Shown here: piece after piece, positions 16,928-25,231 of the stretch
Position numbering within the stretch: the stretch's first letter is position 1
Layout: each line of letters opens with the position of its first letter
DNA from: Bacteroidales bacterium
GTDB taxonomy: Bacteria > Bacteroidota > Bacteroidia > Bacteroidales > UBA932
Direction of reading: 5' to 3'
Length of the DNA stretch: 46,526 nt
Assembly (NCBI GenBank): GCA_015060205.1
Contig: SUYY01000017.1
Span: forward strand, 1 to 46,526
The notes under the pieces: generated by a model
Databases searched by the model: none
What the model was told of the DNA's origin: nothing
The model's input: the letters and a program-made list of their open reading frames with translations, nothing else
Position numbers and translations under genes: made by a program

Positions 16928-18394
16928 TCAGAAACCGATAAAGATCAGCATCAGATAGCCGAGGACAAAACCTAAGACTCCGAGGATTATACCGACAGTA
17001 GCCATCTGCTTTGTCGTGATCATACCTGTCGAGTGCGCCAATGCATTCGGAGGTGTCGAAACAGGGAGACACATCGCCAGAGATGCTGCGATAGCGATTC
17101 CTACAATCATCGCCGGAACTCCGCCGAGAGCCTCGAATCCAGGATTTCCCGACATGGCCTTTCCTACTACAATCAGAATCGGAACCACAAGGTTTGCAGA
17201 TGCCGAATTGGAGATGAAGTTTGAAAGGAAGTAGCAAATGAATCCACCCACAAGCATGACGATGATGGAATTCCAACTTGCGAACGGAATGGTCTGAATC
17301 AATGTCGATGCAAGACCGGTCTGATTAAGAGCGGTTCCGAGAGCGAAACCACCGGCAACCATCCACAGTACCGCCCAGTTGATATGTTCCAGATCACGAG
17401 CCTTAAGTATGCCTGTCGCAGAGAATACTGCAAACGGAATCATCGCTACGATATTTGAATTGACCTTGAAAAGGCTCTCGCCTACCCAAAGGATGATAGT
17501 CAGGGCAAATGTAACCCAGACAACGTATTTCTGGAAAGGAGTTGCCTTGGTAGGAGCGCCCTCGATCTTGATCTCGATGCTCTTGGCCTTGAACGGATAG
17601 AGTTTCATCAGAAGCACCCACGCAATCAGAAGCATCACGATCACATATGGCACCATCCTGATCATCCAGCCGACAAAAGTGATATTATAGCCTGCTTCCT
17701 GAAGAGCACCCATAGCGATGGCATTAGGAGGAGTACCGATAGGCGTACCCATGCCGCCGAGATTCGCCGCAATAGGGATGGCAAGAGCAAGAGAGATTCT
17801 TCCACCTCCGTCCTTAGGCAAAGTAGCGAGCACAGGAGTGAGGAATGTAAGCATCATCGCCGCTGTCGCTGTATTGCTCATGAACATGGAGAAGATACCG
17901 ATCACAAGGAGAATACCCAGAAGCACCTTCTTAGGATTTGTTCCGAAAGGTTTGAGCATTACCTTTGCCAACTGCACATCGAGTCCCACCTTCGTTGCTG
18001 CAAATGCAAGCACAAAACCACCGAGGAAGAGCATGATGACAGGATCGGCAAAAGCCGCCATGACACTTTTATAGTTTGTAAGTTCACCGATATTTTCCTT
18101 TGCCATAAGGAAACCGAGACCCTTGTTGGATGTAGTCAGAAGAATAGCGACGATTGCAACGACAGAAGTAGTCCATGTAGGAATCACTTCAAGTATCCAC
18201 ATCATGGCAGTGAACACGAAGATTGCAATAACTCTCTGCTGTGTCAGCGTAAAGATCGGCTCAAGTGTATCAGGATTGACTCCAAAGAAAGAAGTAGGCA
18301 CCAGAGCCAGGAAAAAAGTGAAAACGCATACTACCAGAAACGACAGACAGCGCTTGAGGTTCATAGGATGACCCAGAAATGTAAAATAGGACAT
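16928..18394 (-). CDS. DASS/SLC13-family anion:sodium symporter (copy 1)
   Basis: This 488-residue inner-membrane protein has about twelve hydrophobic segments. The two inverted-repeat sodium/substrate motifs of the divalent anion:Na+ symporters are visible: MFMSNTATAAMM near residue 145 and SNFISNSASANLVVP near 395. The associated loops GGMGTPIGTPPNAIA and CLPVSTPPNALAHS are also present. The family moves succinate, malate, fumarate, 2-oxoglutarate, citrate or sulfate; proline and threonine after the second motif are consistent with dicarboxylate carriers but do not prove it. It follows a close paralogue at 18530-20032, from which a terminator at 18468-18504 separates it. No clear promoter was seen. 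Confidence 0.9.
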   Translation of the reverse strand: MSYFTFLGHPMNLKRCLSFLVVCVFTFFLALVPTSFFGVNPDTLEPIFTLTQQRVIAIFVFTAMMWILEVIPTWTTSVVAIVAILLTTSNKGLGFLMAKENIGELTNYKSVMAAFADPVIMLFLGGFVLAFAATKVGLDVQLAKVMLKPFGTNPKKVLLGILLVIGIFSMFMSNTATAAMMLTFLTPVLATLPKDGGGRISLALAIPIAANLGGMGTPIGTPPNAIAMGALQEAGYNITFVGWMIRMVPYVIVMLLIAWVLLMKLYPFKAKSIEIKIEGAPTKATPFQKYVVWVTFALTIILWVGESLFKVNSNIVAMIPFAVFSATGILKARDLEHINWAVLWMVAGGFALGTALNQTGLASTLIQTIPFASWNSIIVMLVGGFICYFLSNFISNSASANLVVPILIVVGKAMSGNPGFEALGGVPAMIVGIAIAASLAMCLPVSTPPNALAHSTGMITTKQMATVGIILGVLGFVLGYLMLIFIGF

Positions 18395-18467
18395 GACCTT
18401 GAATGATTTTAGTTTATAGTTATATAACAGTATTCAAAAACGTGTACAAATCTGACCATTTTATTTA

Positions 18468-18504
18468 TAAAAAACAAGAGGAAAGCACCAATGCCTTCCT
18501 CTTG
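18468..18504 (-). terminator. Rho-independent terminator after the second DASS gene
   Basis: On the minus strand CAAGAGGAAGGC and GCTTTCCTCTTG pair over 12 bp (one G-U) around a six-base loop, followed by TTTTTT. It lies 26 bases beyond the stop of the gene at 18530-20032 and is the clearest protein-gene terminator in the window. The downstream paralogue would therefore need its own promoter or read-through. Confidence 0.85.
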
Positions 18505-18529
18505 CATAAATATATTTGCCAGATTATAA

Positions 18530-20032
18530 TTAAATCAGACCTGTAGAGCCTAATACTATAAGCATTCCGTAACCGAGAACAAGACCGAGGATACCCATGA
18601 TAAGACCAGTCTTCACCATTTCCTTCTGCTCTATCATACCTGTAGCGGCTGCAATTGCATTCGGCGGTGTCGAGATAGGAAGCACCATACCGAGTGATGA
18701 ACCGATTGCCACACCGATGAGGAGGGTTGACACTCCACCGAGAGGTGCAAGGTTTGCAGATACAGCGGCACTTGCACCGACTGCAGCAAGAATAGGAACC
18801 AGGAGGGATGCTGTCGCTGTGTGGGAAATGAAGTTCGCCATTGCGTAGCAGATAAGACCTGATCCTACTACCATTATAACTGCCGGCCATGAACCGAATG
18901 GGATAGCGTTGATGAGAGTCTGTGCAAGACCTGTCTCCTGAAGACCTACACCGAGAGCGAAACCACCGGCAACCATCCAGAGGACAGACCAACTGATCTC
19001 CTCGAGGTCACGCTTAGTGAGCACACCGATGATAGCGCAGACACCTACAGGAAGCATTGCAACCACATTTGCATTCACACCGGTCTTCTTGTCAAGAACC
19101 CAAAGAAGCACAGTAGCGGCAAATGTTATATATACGACTATCGACCTCCAGTCCTTCTTCAGTTCGCCTTCGATGTTGAGTGTGATTTCCTTTGCCTTGA
19201 ATGGGAAGAGTTTAAGAAGCATTACCCATGCAGCCAGGAGAAGCACCATGGTAAGAGGAATCATGAACGCCATCCACTCACCGAATCCCACATTGATACC
19301 GATTTCGTTCATATACTTCAAAGCGATGGCATTAGGAGGTGTACCGATAGGAGTACCCATACCACCTATGTTCGCTGAGATAGGAATAGCAAGCGCGAGG
19401 GCTGTCTTTCCTTTTCCGTCTGCAGGAAGTGCCTTGAGGACAGGTCCGAGGAAAGTAAGCATCATGGCAGCAGTCGCTGTGTTACTCAGGAACATCGAGA
19501 AAACGCCTGTAACCATAAGGAAACCAAGAAGAACCATCTGAGGTTTCTTTCCGAAAGGCTTGAGCATCACCCTTGCAAGGAAGAGGTCAAGTCCTGTCTT
19601 TGATGCTGCGATCGCAAGTACGAAACCACCGATGAAGAGCATGATGATAGGGTCTGCGAAACAGTGAAGAAGGGACTTGTAACTTGTTGCCTTGCCGAGA
19701 AGTTCCGGATCAGCATTGTTGAAGAACACCAGGCTGCTGTTGGATGTGGTGAACAGCAGAAGGACAACGACCATGACAGAAGTGGTCCATGCTGGAACAG
19801 CCTCAAACAGCCACATAAGGATAGCGAAGAGGAAGATTGCAAGTGTTCTCTTCTGAATGATGGTCATTCCGTCGATCCATGTCTCGACAGGAAGACACCA
19901 AACTACCAGAGCCGCAACGATTGCAATGAACAGGCGGATAAGTCTGGAAACAGTCTTGTCGTCTGTCTTGTGTGCCTTCTTCCAATTGTGGTACGACTCC
20001 ACGAGGTCATAACCGGGAAAAATCTTAAACAT
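18530..20032 (-). CDS. DASS/SLC13-family anion:sodium symporter (copy 2)
   Basis: This 500-residue paralogue of the neighbouring transporter carries the same motifs: MFLSNTATAAMM, GGMGTPIGTPPNAIALK, ISHTATASLLVP and VLPISTPPNAIAA. It has about thirty extra N-terminal residues (VESYHNWKKAHKTDD) before the first membrane segment, absent from copy 1. In the second repeat it has SHTATAS where copy 1 has SNSASAN. This position forms part of the second sodium site in the family, so the two copies may differ in ion coupling or substrate. A good promoter lies at 20081-20112 and a strong terminator follows, so it can be a single-gene unit. Function in dicarboxylate uptake is inferred from family and the neighbouring gdhA and kor genes. 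Confidence 0.9.
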   Translation of the reverse strand: MFKIFPGYDLVESYHNWKKAHKTDDKTVSRLIRLFIAIVAALVVWCLPVETWIDGMTIIQKRTLAIFLFAILMWLFEAVPAWTTSVMVVVLLLFTTSNSSLVFFNNADPELLGKATSYKSLLHCFADPIIMLFIGGFVLAIAASKTGLDLFLARVMLKPFGKKPQMVLLGFLMVTGVFSMFLSNTATAAMMLTFLGPVLKALPADGKGKTALALAIPISANIGGMGTPIGTPPNAIALKYMNEIGINVGFGEWMAFMIPLTMVLLLAAWVMLLKLFPFKAKEITLNIEGELKKDWRSIVVYITFAATVLLWVLDKKTGVNANVVAMLPVGVCAIIGVLTKRDLEEISWSVLWMVAGGFALGVGLQETGLAQTLINAIPFGSWPAVIMVVGSGLICYAMANFISHTATASLLVPILAAVGASAAVSANLAPLGGVSTLLIGVAIGSSLGMVLPISTPPNAIAAATGMIEQKEMVKTGLIMGILGLVLGYGMLIVLGSTGLI

Positions 20033-20080
20033 ACGTCAGTTATTTTGTTAATAAAATATGCTTGGTTTTCAAAACGGGCG

Positions 20081-20112
20081 CAAAGGTAACCTTTATTTGT
20101 CTATAAAGCAAT
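20081..20112 (-). promoter_or_regulatory. Promoter of DASS copy 2
   Basis: On the minus strand ATTG (20109-20112) is followed after 20 bases by TACCTTTG (20081-20088). This matches the Bacteroidota -33/-7 pattern and predicts transcription starting about 40 bases before the ATG at 20032. Confidence 0.65.
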
Positions 20113-20128
20113 TAAAAAGAAGTTAAAA

Positions 20129-20149
20129 ATCCCCGGTCAAGCCGGGGAT
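20129..20149. repeat. Palindromic repeat copy 2 (REP-like)
   Basis: This 21-base element is identical to 16832-16852, an 8-bp stem with loop TCAAG. It lies after the gdhA stop and just upstream of the DASS copy 2 promoter, where it could end the kor-gdhA transcript, although no T run follows on the minus strand. Confidence 0.8.
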
Positions 20150-20183
20150 ATCTTATAAGTTATGAAGAATGTATTCTACAGCA

Positions 20184-21524
20184 TCAGATCACACCCTGTT
20201 CGAGCATTGCCTGAGCCACCTTCATGAAGCCTGCAATGTTTGCACCCTTGACATAGTTGATATATCCGTCAGGCTGGGTACCGTATTTCACACATGCCTG
20301 ATGGATATTTGACATGATGGCGTGAAGTTTCTCGTCAACCTCAGCAGGAGACCAACTGATATGCATTGCATTCTGTGTCATTTCCAGACCGGACGTTGCA
20401 ACTCCACCTGCATTCACGGCCTTTCCAGGTGCGAACATGATACCTGCCTTCTGGAATGCTGCGATTGCCTCAGGAGTACATCCCATATTGGAAACCTCGG
20501 CGGCAAGCCATGTTCCGTTTGCAAGAAGTTCTTCCGCATCCGCTCCAGTGAGTTCGTTCTGGAAAGCACAAGGCATGGCGATGTCACAACGTATGCTCCA
20601 GGCCTTCTTTCCGGGATAGAAAGTTGCAGAAGGGAACTTTTCGGCGAAAGGTGCAACAACGTCATTGTTTGATGCACGGAGTTCGAGCATATAGGCGATC
20701 TTCTCGGCATTCATTCCCTCAGGATCATAGATTGCTCCATCCGGGCCTGAAATCGCGATAACCTTTGCACCAAGTTCAGTCGCCTTAGTGGCTGCTCCCC
20801 AAGCGACATTTCCGAAACCGGACAGGGCGACGGTCTTGCCCTTGATGTCCTTTCCTGCCATCTGAAGCATATGCTGTACAAAATATACTGCTCCAAATCC
20901 GGTTGCCTCAGGACGGAGGATAGAACCACCCCAGGTCATTCCTTTTCCTGTCAGGACTCCTGTATTGTACTGCTGCGCAAGTTTCTTATACATACCGTAC
21001 ATGAAACCTATCTCACGGCCACCCACTCCGATGTCTCCTGCAGGAACATCCTGATCAGGACCGATCACCTTCCAGAGTTCGAGCATGAACGCCTGGCAGA
21101 AGCGCATGATCTCGGCATCAGATTTTCCACGTGGATTGAAGTCTGAGCCTCCCTTTCCTCCTCCCATCGGAAGTGTCGTAAGGGCATTCTTGAAAGTCTG
21201 TTCAAAACCCAGAAACTTCAGAATCGAAAGATTTACCGAAGGATGGAAGCGGAGACCTCCCTTATAAGGGCCGATCGCTGAATTGAACTGCACACGATAA
21301 CCTGTATTGGTCTGGATTTCTCCATTGTCATCCACCCAGGTCACCTTGAATGTAAGGATGCGCTCAGGCTCGACGATACGCTCGACGATCTTAGCATCTT
21401 CAAACTCAGGATGCTGATTGTAAACATCTTCGATAGACTCCAATACTTCATGTACCGCCTGAAGATATTCCTTCTCATAAGGGTACTTGGCCTGAAGTCT
21501 GGCCATTAGTTCATTAGTGTTCAT
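20184..21524 (-). CDS. gdhA: NADP-type glutamate dehydrogenase
   Basis: The 446-residue hexameric-type enzyme reductively aminates 2-oxoglutarate to glutamate in the cytoplasm, a main route of ammonia assimilation in Bacteroidales. Visible are GPYKGGLRFHPSVN, the catalytic-lysine motif PMGGGKGGSDFNPRGKSD (about 120-137), PAGDIGVGGREIGFMYG and a Rossmann segment VALSGFGNVAWGAATKATELG. The length fits the short NADP-dependent class; coenzyme preference is inferred from this. It starts 21 bases after korB on the same strand, so a kor-gdhA transcript sharing the 2-oxoglutarate node is likely. Confidence 0.96.
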   Translation of the reverse strand: MNTNELMARLQAKYPYEKEYLQAVHEVLESIEDVYNQHPEFEDAKIVERIVEPERILTFKVTWVDDNGEIQTNTGYRVQFNSAIGPYKGGLRFHPSVNLSILKFLGFEQTFKNALTTLPMGGGKGGSDFNPRGKSDAEIMRFCQAFMLELWKVIGPDQDVPAGDIGVGGREIGFMYGMYKKLAQQYNTGVLTGKGMTWGGSILRPEATGFGAVYFVQHMLQMAGKDIKGKTVALSGFGNVAWGAATKATELGAKVIAISGPDGAIYDPEGMNAEKIAYMLELRASNNDVVAPFAEKFPSATFYPGKKAWSIRCDIAMPCAFQNELTGADAEELLANGTWLAAEVSNMGCTPEAIAAFQKAGIMFAPGKAVNAGGVATSGLEMTQNAMHISWSPAEVDEKLHAIMSNIHQACVKYGTQPDGYINYVKGANIAGFMKVAQAMLEQGVI

Positions 21525-21545
21525 GTATGTTGTTTTAAGGTTGGT

Positions 21546-22565
21546 CTACTTCACCTCCCAGGTAGAGCCGCTTCGAAGGAGGTCATCCACACACTGGATC
21601 TTTGACTTGGCCTTCACGTCCTCCACCTGCTTGCGTACACCTTCGTCATATGTAACATCCTTCACATCCCTTATCACTCCGAGTGCTACCGGGAAATCCG
21701 GATATTTCATGTCTGCAAGCATCATATGTATGCCTACATTTTCCGAATGTGCATCGTGTACGAGTATATCGTCCTCAGTCACACCGTTTTCACCTATTGT
21801 AACGACCTTCAGGCCCATGCCGTCAAGAGCGATACCCTTGTTGCGTTCCTTTCCGAAGATCATCTTCTCACCGTGACGGAGCACGATGGTCCTGTCGGCA
21901 CGGAACTCCCTGTCAGCAATCAACTTGTGCGCTCCATCATTGAATATCACACAGTTGGTCAGCATCTCAATGACAGAACAGCCTTCATGCTTCGCAGCAT
22001 CGACCATGATCTCTGAAGTGAGTTTCAGTTCAGAATCAAGACTGCGGGCAAAGAAGGTTCCCTTCGCTCCAAGAACAAGACTTCCAGGGTTGAAAGGATG
22101 CTCCACAGTTCCGTATGGAGACGTCTTTGTGATTGCACCGAACTTCGATGTCGGCGAATACTGGCCTTTAGTCAAACCATAGATCTGGTTGTTGAAAAGG
22201 ATGATATTGATATCTATATTTCTTCTTATCGCATGTATGAAATGGTTTCCACCTATGGCAAGGGCGTCACCGTCTCCACATGCCTGCCAGACAGCGAGAT
22301 CGGGATTTGCAACCTTGATACCTGATGAGATCGCCGTAGCACGTCCGTGAATGCTATGGAAACCATATGTGTTCATATAGTAAGGCAGACGTGACGAACA
22401 ACCGATTCCCGATACCACTACATATCGTTCCTTGCTGTAGCCCATTGCCTCGGTCACATCTGGAAGGGCACGCTGCAACGCGGTCAGGACTCCATGGTCG
22501 CCGCATCCGGGGCACCACCTGACTTCCTGATCTGATTTGAATTCTTTGAATGTATATCTTGGCAT
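21546..22565 (-). CDS. korB: 2-oxoacid:ferredoxin oxidoreductase, beta subunit (KorB-like)
   Basis: This 339-residue thiamine-pyrophosphate subunit works with the alpha/gamma subunit encoded upstream. It probably interconverts 2-oxoglutarate plus CoA with succinyl-CoA plus CO2, using ferredoxin. Near the start WCPGCGDHGVLTAL provides cluster cysteines. The TPP motif is seen at about 90-130 (ACGDGDALAIGGNHFIHA and FNNQIYGLTKGQYSPTS). It starts 57 bases after korA. The 2-oxoglutarate assignment rests on similarity to KorAB in anaerobes; another 2-oxoacid such as branched-chain acids cannot be excluded. Confidence 0.9.
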   Translation of the reverse strand: MPRYTFKEFKSDQEVRWCPGCGDHGVLTALQRALPDVTEAMGYSKERYVVVSGIGCSSRLPYYMNTYGFHSIHGRATAISSGIKVANPDLAVWQACGDGDALAIGGNHFIHAIRRNIDINIILFNNQIYGLTKGQYSPTSKFGAITKTSPYGTVEHPFNPGSLVLGAKGTFFARSLDSELKLTSEIMVDAAKHEGCSVIEMLTNCVIFNDGAHKLIADREFRADRTIVLRHGEKMIFGKERNKGIALDGMGLKVVTIGENGVTEDDILVHDAHSENVGIHMMLADMKYPDFPVALGVIRDVKDVTYDEGVRKQVEDVKAKSKIQCVDDLLRSGSTWEVK

Positions 22566-22621
22566 AATGTTTTCTTTTTAAATGTTGAGATTGCCAGACC
22601 GTTATGCTCTGCGCAATGATC

Positions 22622-24442
22622 TTACAGGTTTGCCTTGATTGCTGAAACAATCTCCTGAACAAGGAACGGCTGACCCTGAACCTTGTTGAGTTGGGCATAT
22701 GTGAACTGTGGCATCACGCCGCGGAGATAATTCGCGAAATGTCCGCTGTTAAGTTCACATACCAGAATCTTTTCATATCCGGCAAAGACCTCTGCGGTAT
22801 TCTTAGGAAGAGGCATGATATAGTCAAATTGCGCGAACGACACATCAAGACCTTCGGCGCGAGCCTCCTGAACAGCAGAAAGCACATGACCATACGTTCC
22901 GCCCCATCCTACAACCAGAAGTCTGCCTGAAGACGGACCTTCAACCTTGAGTTCAGGTATGAAATCTGCAACCTTCTGAACCTTCGCAGCACGCTCAGCC
23001 ACCATCATCTCATGATTCTGAGGATCTGACGAGAGCACTCCTGCATGATTCTTCTCGAGACCGCCGACGCGATGCTCGCAACCTGCCATTCCAGGGATAG
23101 CCCATTTACGGACAAGAGTCTCAGGATCCCTCTCAAATGGCTTGTACGGCATATCCGGACGAGCGAAAGGAGGGTTGATCTTCGGATAATCCTTCATTGA
23201 AGGAATCTTCCACGGCTCCGAGCCGTTGCCGAGGAAACCTTCTGAGAGAAGAAGCACCGGAGTCATATGCTCGACAGCAATCTTTGCTGCATTGAACGCT
23301 GCATTGAAGCAATCGGCAGGAGAATGAGCGGCCATCACGACCATAGGACATTCGCCGTTCCTTCCGTAAAGGGCCTGATTCAGGTCGGTCTGCTCAGTCT
23401 TTGTAGGTATACCTGTAGAAGGGCCGGCCCTCTGTACATCCACAACGACAAGCGGAAGTTCGGTCATCACTGCAAGACCCAAGGCCTCTGACTTGAGGGA
23501 AAGACCGGGACCGGAAGTGGTTGTGACCGCAAGGCTTCCCGCATAGGCCGCACCGATGGCGGTACATATTCCGGCAATCTCGTCCTCTGCCTGGAAAGTC
23601 TTGGCACCCAGGCTCTTATGAATAGCCAGTTCCTCAAGGATACCTGTCGCAGGAGTAATAGGATATGATCCGCAGAAAAGCGGAAGACCGGATTTCTCCG
23701 AGGCAGCAAGAAGTCCCCATGCTGCAGCCTGATTTCCCGTAATGTTCCTGTAAAGTCCCTTTTCCTGCTGTGCAGGTTCGATTGTATATGTATTCGGAAT
23801 TGCCTGGATATTTGCGGCATAGTTGAATCCGTCCTTGAGAACCTTCTTGTTCGGTTCTACAAGTTCCGGCTTCTTCTTTCCGAATTTTCTTTCAAGATAC
23901 TGGAATATATATTCCATAGGACGACCGTAAATGTAACATGCCATACCTAACGTGAACATATTCTTGCATTTTGCTACAGTCTTCCTGTCAAGTCCGCTAT
24001 CCTTGAGACTCTCTGAAGTGAGAGTCGTGATAGGAGCCGCTATGATGACACGGTCCTCAATATGAAGTTCTGAAATCGGATCTTCACCAAGACCTGCCCT
24101 CTTGAGTCCGTCCTCGTCAAAAGTGTCGGAATCCAGAAGAACCATTGCTGTCCTCTTGAGCCACTTTGCATTAGCCTTCAAAGCGGCAGGATTCATTGCG
24201 ACAAGAAGATCACAGAAGTCACCCGGGGTTGTGACCTGTCCGCTTCCGATATGTACCTGAAAACCGGACACACCGGAAACTGTTCCATGGGGAGCCCTGA
24301 TCTCCGCCGGATAATCAGGGAATGTTGAAAGAGAGTTTCCGAAAATTGCAGACATATCTGCAAAAAGAGACCCGGTGAGTTGCATTCCATCTCCCGAATC
24401 TCCGGCAAACCTTATGACAACATCTTTAGCATCTATTACCAT
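22622..24442 (-). CDS. korA: 2-oxoacid:ferredoxin oxidoreductase, fused gamma-alpha subunit (KorA-like)
   Basis: The 606-residue protein joins the gamma domain (about 1-185: VIRFAGDSGDGMQLTGSLF, DYPAEIRAPHGT) to the alpha pyrimidine domain. The alpha part has GNQAAAWGLLAASEKSGLPL, SYPITPATGILEELA, QAEDEIAGICTAIGAAYAG and TTTSGPGLSLKSEALGLA. A C-terminal transketolase-like part (GWGGTYGHVLSAVQEARAEG) follows. This is the usual arrangement for two-gene Kor enzymes. A -7 element lies upstream at 24493-24500. It probably heads a korA-korB-gdhA operon. Confidence 0.92.
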   Translation of the reverse strand: MVIDAKDVVIRFAGDSGDGMQLTGSLFADMSAIFGNSLSTFPDYPAEIRAPHGTVSGVSGFQVHIGSGQVTTPGDFCDLLVAMNPAALKANAKWLKRTAMVLLDSDTFDEDGLKRAGLGEDPISELHIEDRVIIAAPITTLTSESLKDSGLDRKTVAKCKNMFTLGMACYIYGRPMEYIFQYLERKFGKKKPELVEPNKKVLKDGFNYAANIQAIPNTYTIEPAQQEKGLYRNITGNQAAAWGLLAASEKSGLPLFCGSYPITPATGILEELAIHKSLGAKTFQAEDEIAGICTAIGAAYAGSLAVTTTSGPGLSLKSEALGLAVMTELPLVVVDVQRAGPSTGIPTKTEQTDLNQALYGRNGECPMVVMAAHSPADCFNAAFNAAKIAVEHMTPVLLLSEGFLGNGSEPWKIPSMKDYPKINPPFARPDMPYKPFERDPETLVRKWAIPGMAGCEHRVGGLEKNHAGVLSSDPQNHEMMVAERAAKVQKVADFIPELKVEGPSSGRLLVVGWGGTYGHVLSAVQEARAEGLDVSFAQFDYIMPLPKNTAEVFAGYEKILVCELNSGHFANYLRGVMPQFTYAQLNKVQGQPFLVQEIVSAIKANL

Positions 24443-24492
24443 AGTTATTGCTTGTTAAGTTGTATAGATTATAGTATAAATTCAAAACCAGA

Positions 24493-24500
24493 CAAATGTA
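24493..24500 (-). promoter_or_regulatory. -7 element of the kor-gdhA operon
   Basis: TACATTTG on the minus strand matches TAnnTTTG and lies about 50 bases before the korA start. A -33 element at the right distance is not convincing. Confidence 0.4.
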
Positions 24501-24569
24501 TAAAATATTTTCACACAAAGTGCCATAAAGGTAAATAATTTAAACCTTATATATAGCGCGTCTAAACGG

Positions 24570-24614
24570 TTCAGGCGCACACTGACCGTTTCATCCGGTC
24601 GGCATGCGCCTGAA
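24570..24614 (-). terminator. Strong hairpin after ompH, terminator-like
   Basis: TTCAGGCGCA (24570-24579) pairs perfectly with TGCGCCTGAA (24605-24614), and inside this GACCG (24584-24588) pairs with CGGTC (24596-24600). It lies 20 bases past the ompH stop and marks the end of the nadK-uppS-bamA-ompH operon. There is no T run on the minus strand, so it may be an RNA-stabilising hairpin or a factor-assisted stop. Confidence 0.6.
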
Positions 24615-24634
24615 AATATTTCCATACCTGTGTA

Positions 24635-25204
24635 TTATCTTGCCTGAGCAGCCTGTGCCTTGGCCTGAAGTTCAGCCTGAAGTGTCTCAAGAGTTCTTCC
24701 CTCCGGAATGTTCACGACTTTGCGAGCCTCAGGAGTAAGATCTGTCAACTGAGCAGGATCGATATAGAGTAGAGATGCCTTCTCGAACACCGCCGCAAAT
24801 CCATTTGCCTTTGCAAGGTCATTCACAGCCTGCTGAGCCTTCTGATAGATAGGAGCCTGAAGAGTGTTCTGCAACTGCTGAAGGTCCTGCTGGATAGCCT
24901 GCTCGAACTCCTGAATCCTTCCCATGATCTGCTGAAGTTCGTTTGCCTTGCTCTGAGCGATTGCAGGAGTCCATGAACTCTGCTTCTGCTCATACTGCTG
25001 AGCCTTTGCCTGATACTCCTCAACCATTGCCTGATAAGTCTCCTGAGCCTCGAGACTAGCAGCATCTATCTGAACTCTCGCCGAGTCCATTTCAGGCATA
25101 AGTTGGACGATTTCAGTAAAATCCACATATGCAAACTTAAGTTCCTGTGCAGATGCCGCGAGTGAAAGAAGCATTGCGGCTGCAATAAGTGCGATCTTTT
25201 TCAT
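24635..25204 (-). CDS. OmpH/Skp-family periplasmic chaperone
   Basis: This is a protein of 189 residues from the ATG at 25204 (MKKIALIAAAMLLSLAASAQ). An in-frame ATG nine bases upstream is the alternative. After the signal peptide, FAYVDFTEIVQLMPEMDSA matches the OmpH start, and a long coiled coil rich in Gln and Glu covers about 40-130. Skp trimers carry unfolded outer-membrane proteins across the periplasm to the BAM complex. It lies 27 bases after bamA, the conserved Bacteroidota order. A second OmpH-like gene is at 30275-30895. Confidence 0.9.
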   Translation of the reverse strand: MKKIALIAAAMLLSLAASAQELKFAYVDFTEIVQLMPEMDSARVQIDAASLEAQETYQAMVEEYQAKAQQYEQKQSSWTPAIAQSKANELQQIMGRIQEFEQAIQQDLQQLQNTLQAPIYQKAQQAVNDLAKANGFAAVFEKASLLYIDPAQLTDLTPEARKVVNIPEGRTLETLQAELQAKAQAAQAR

Positions 25205-25231
25205 GATATTCATTATTTAAGTTTATTTCTT

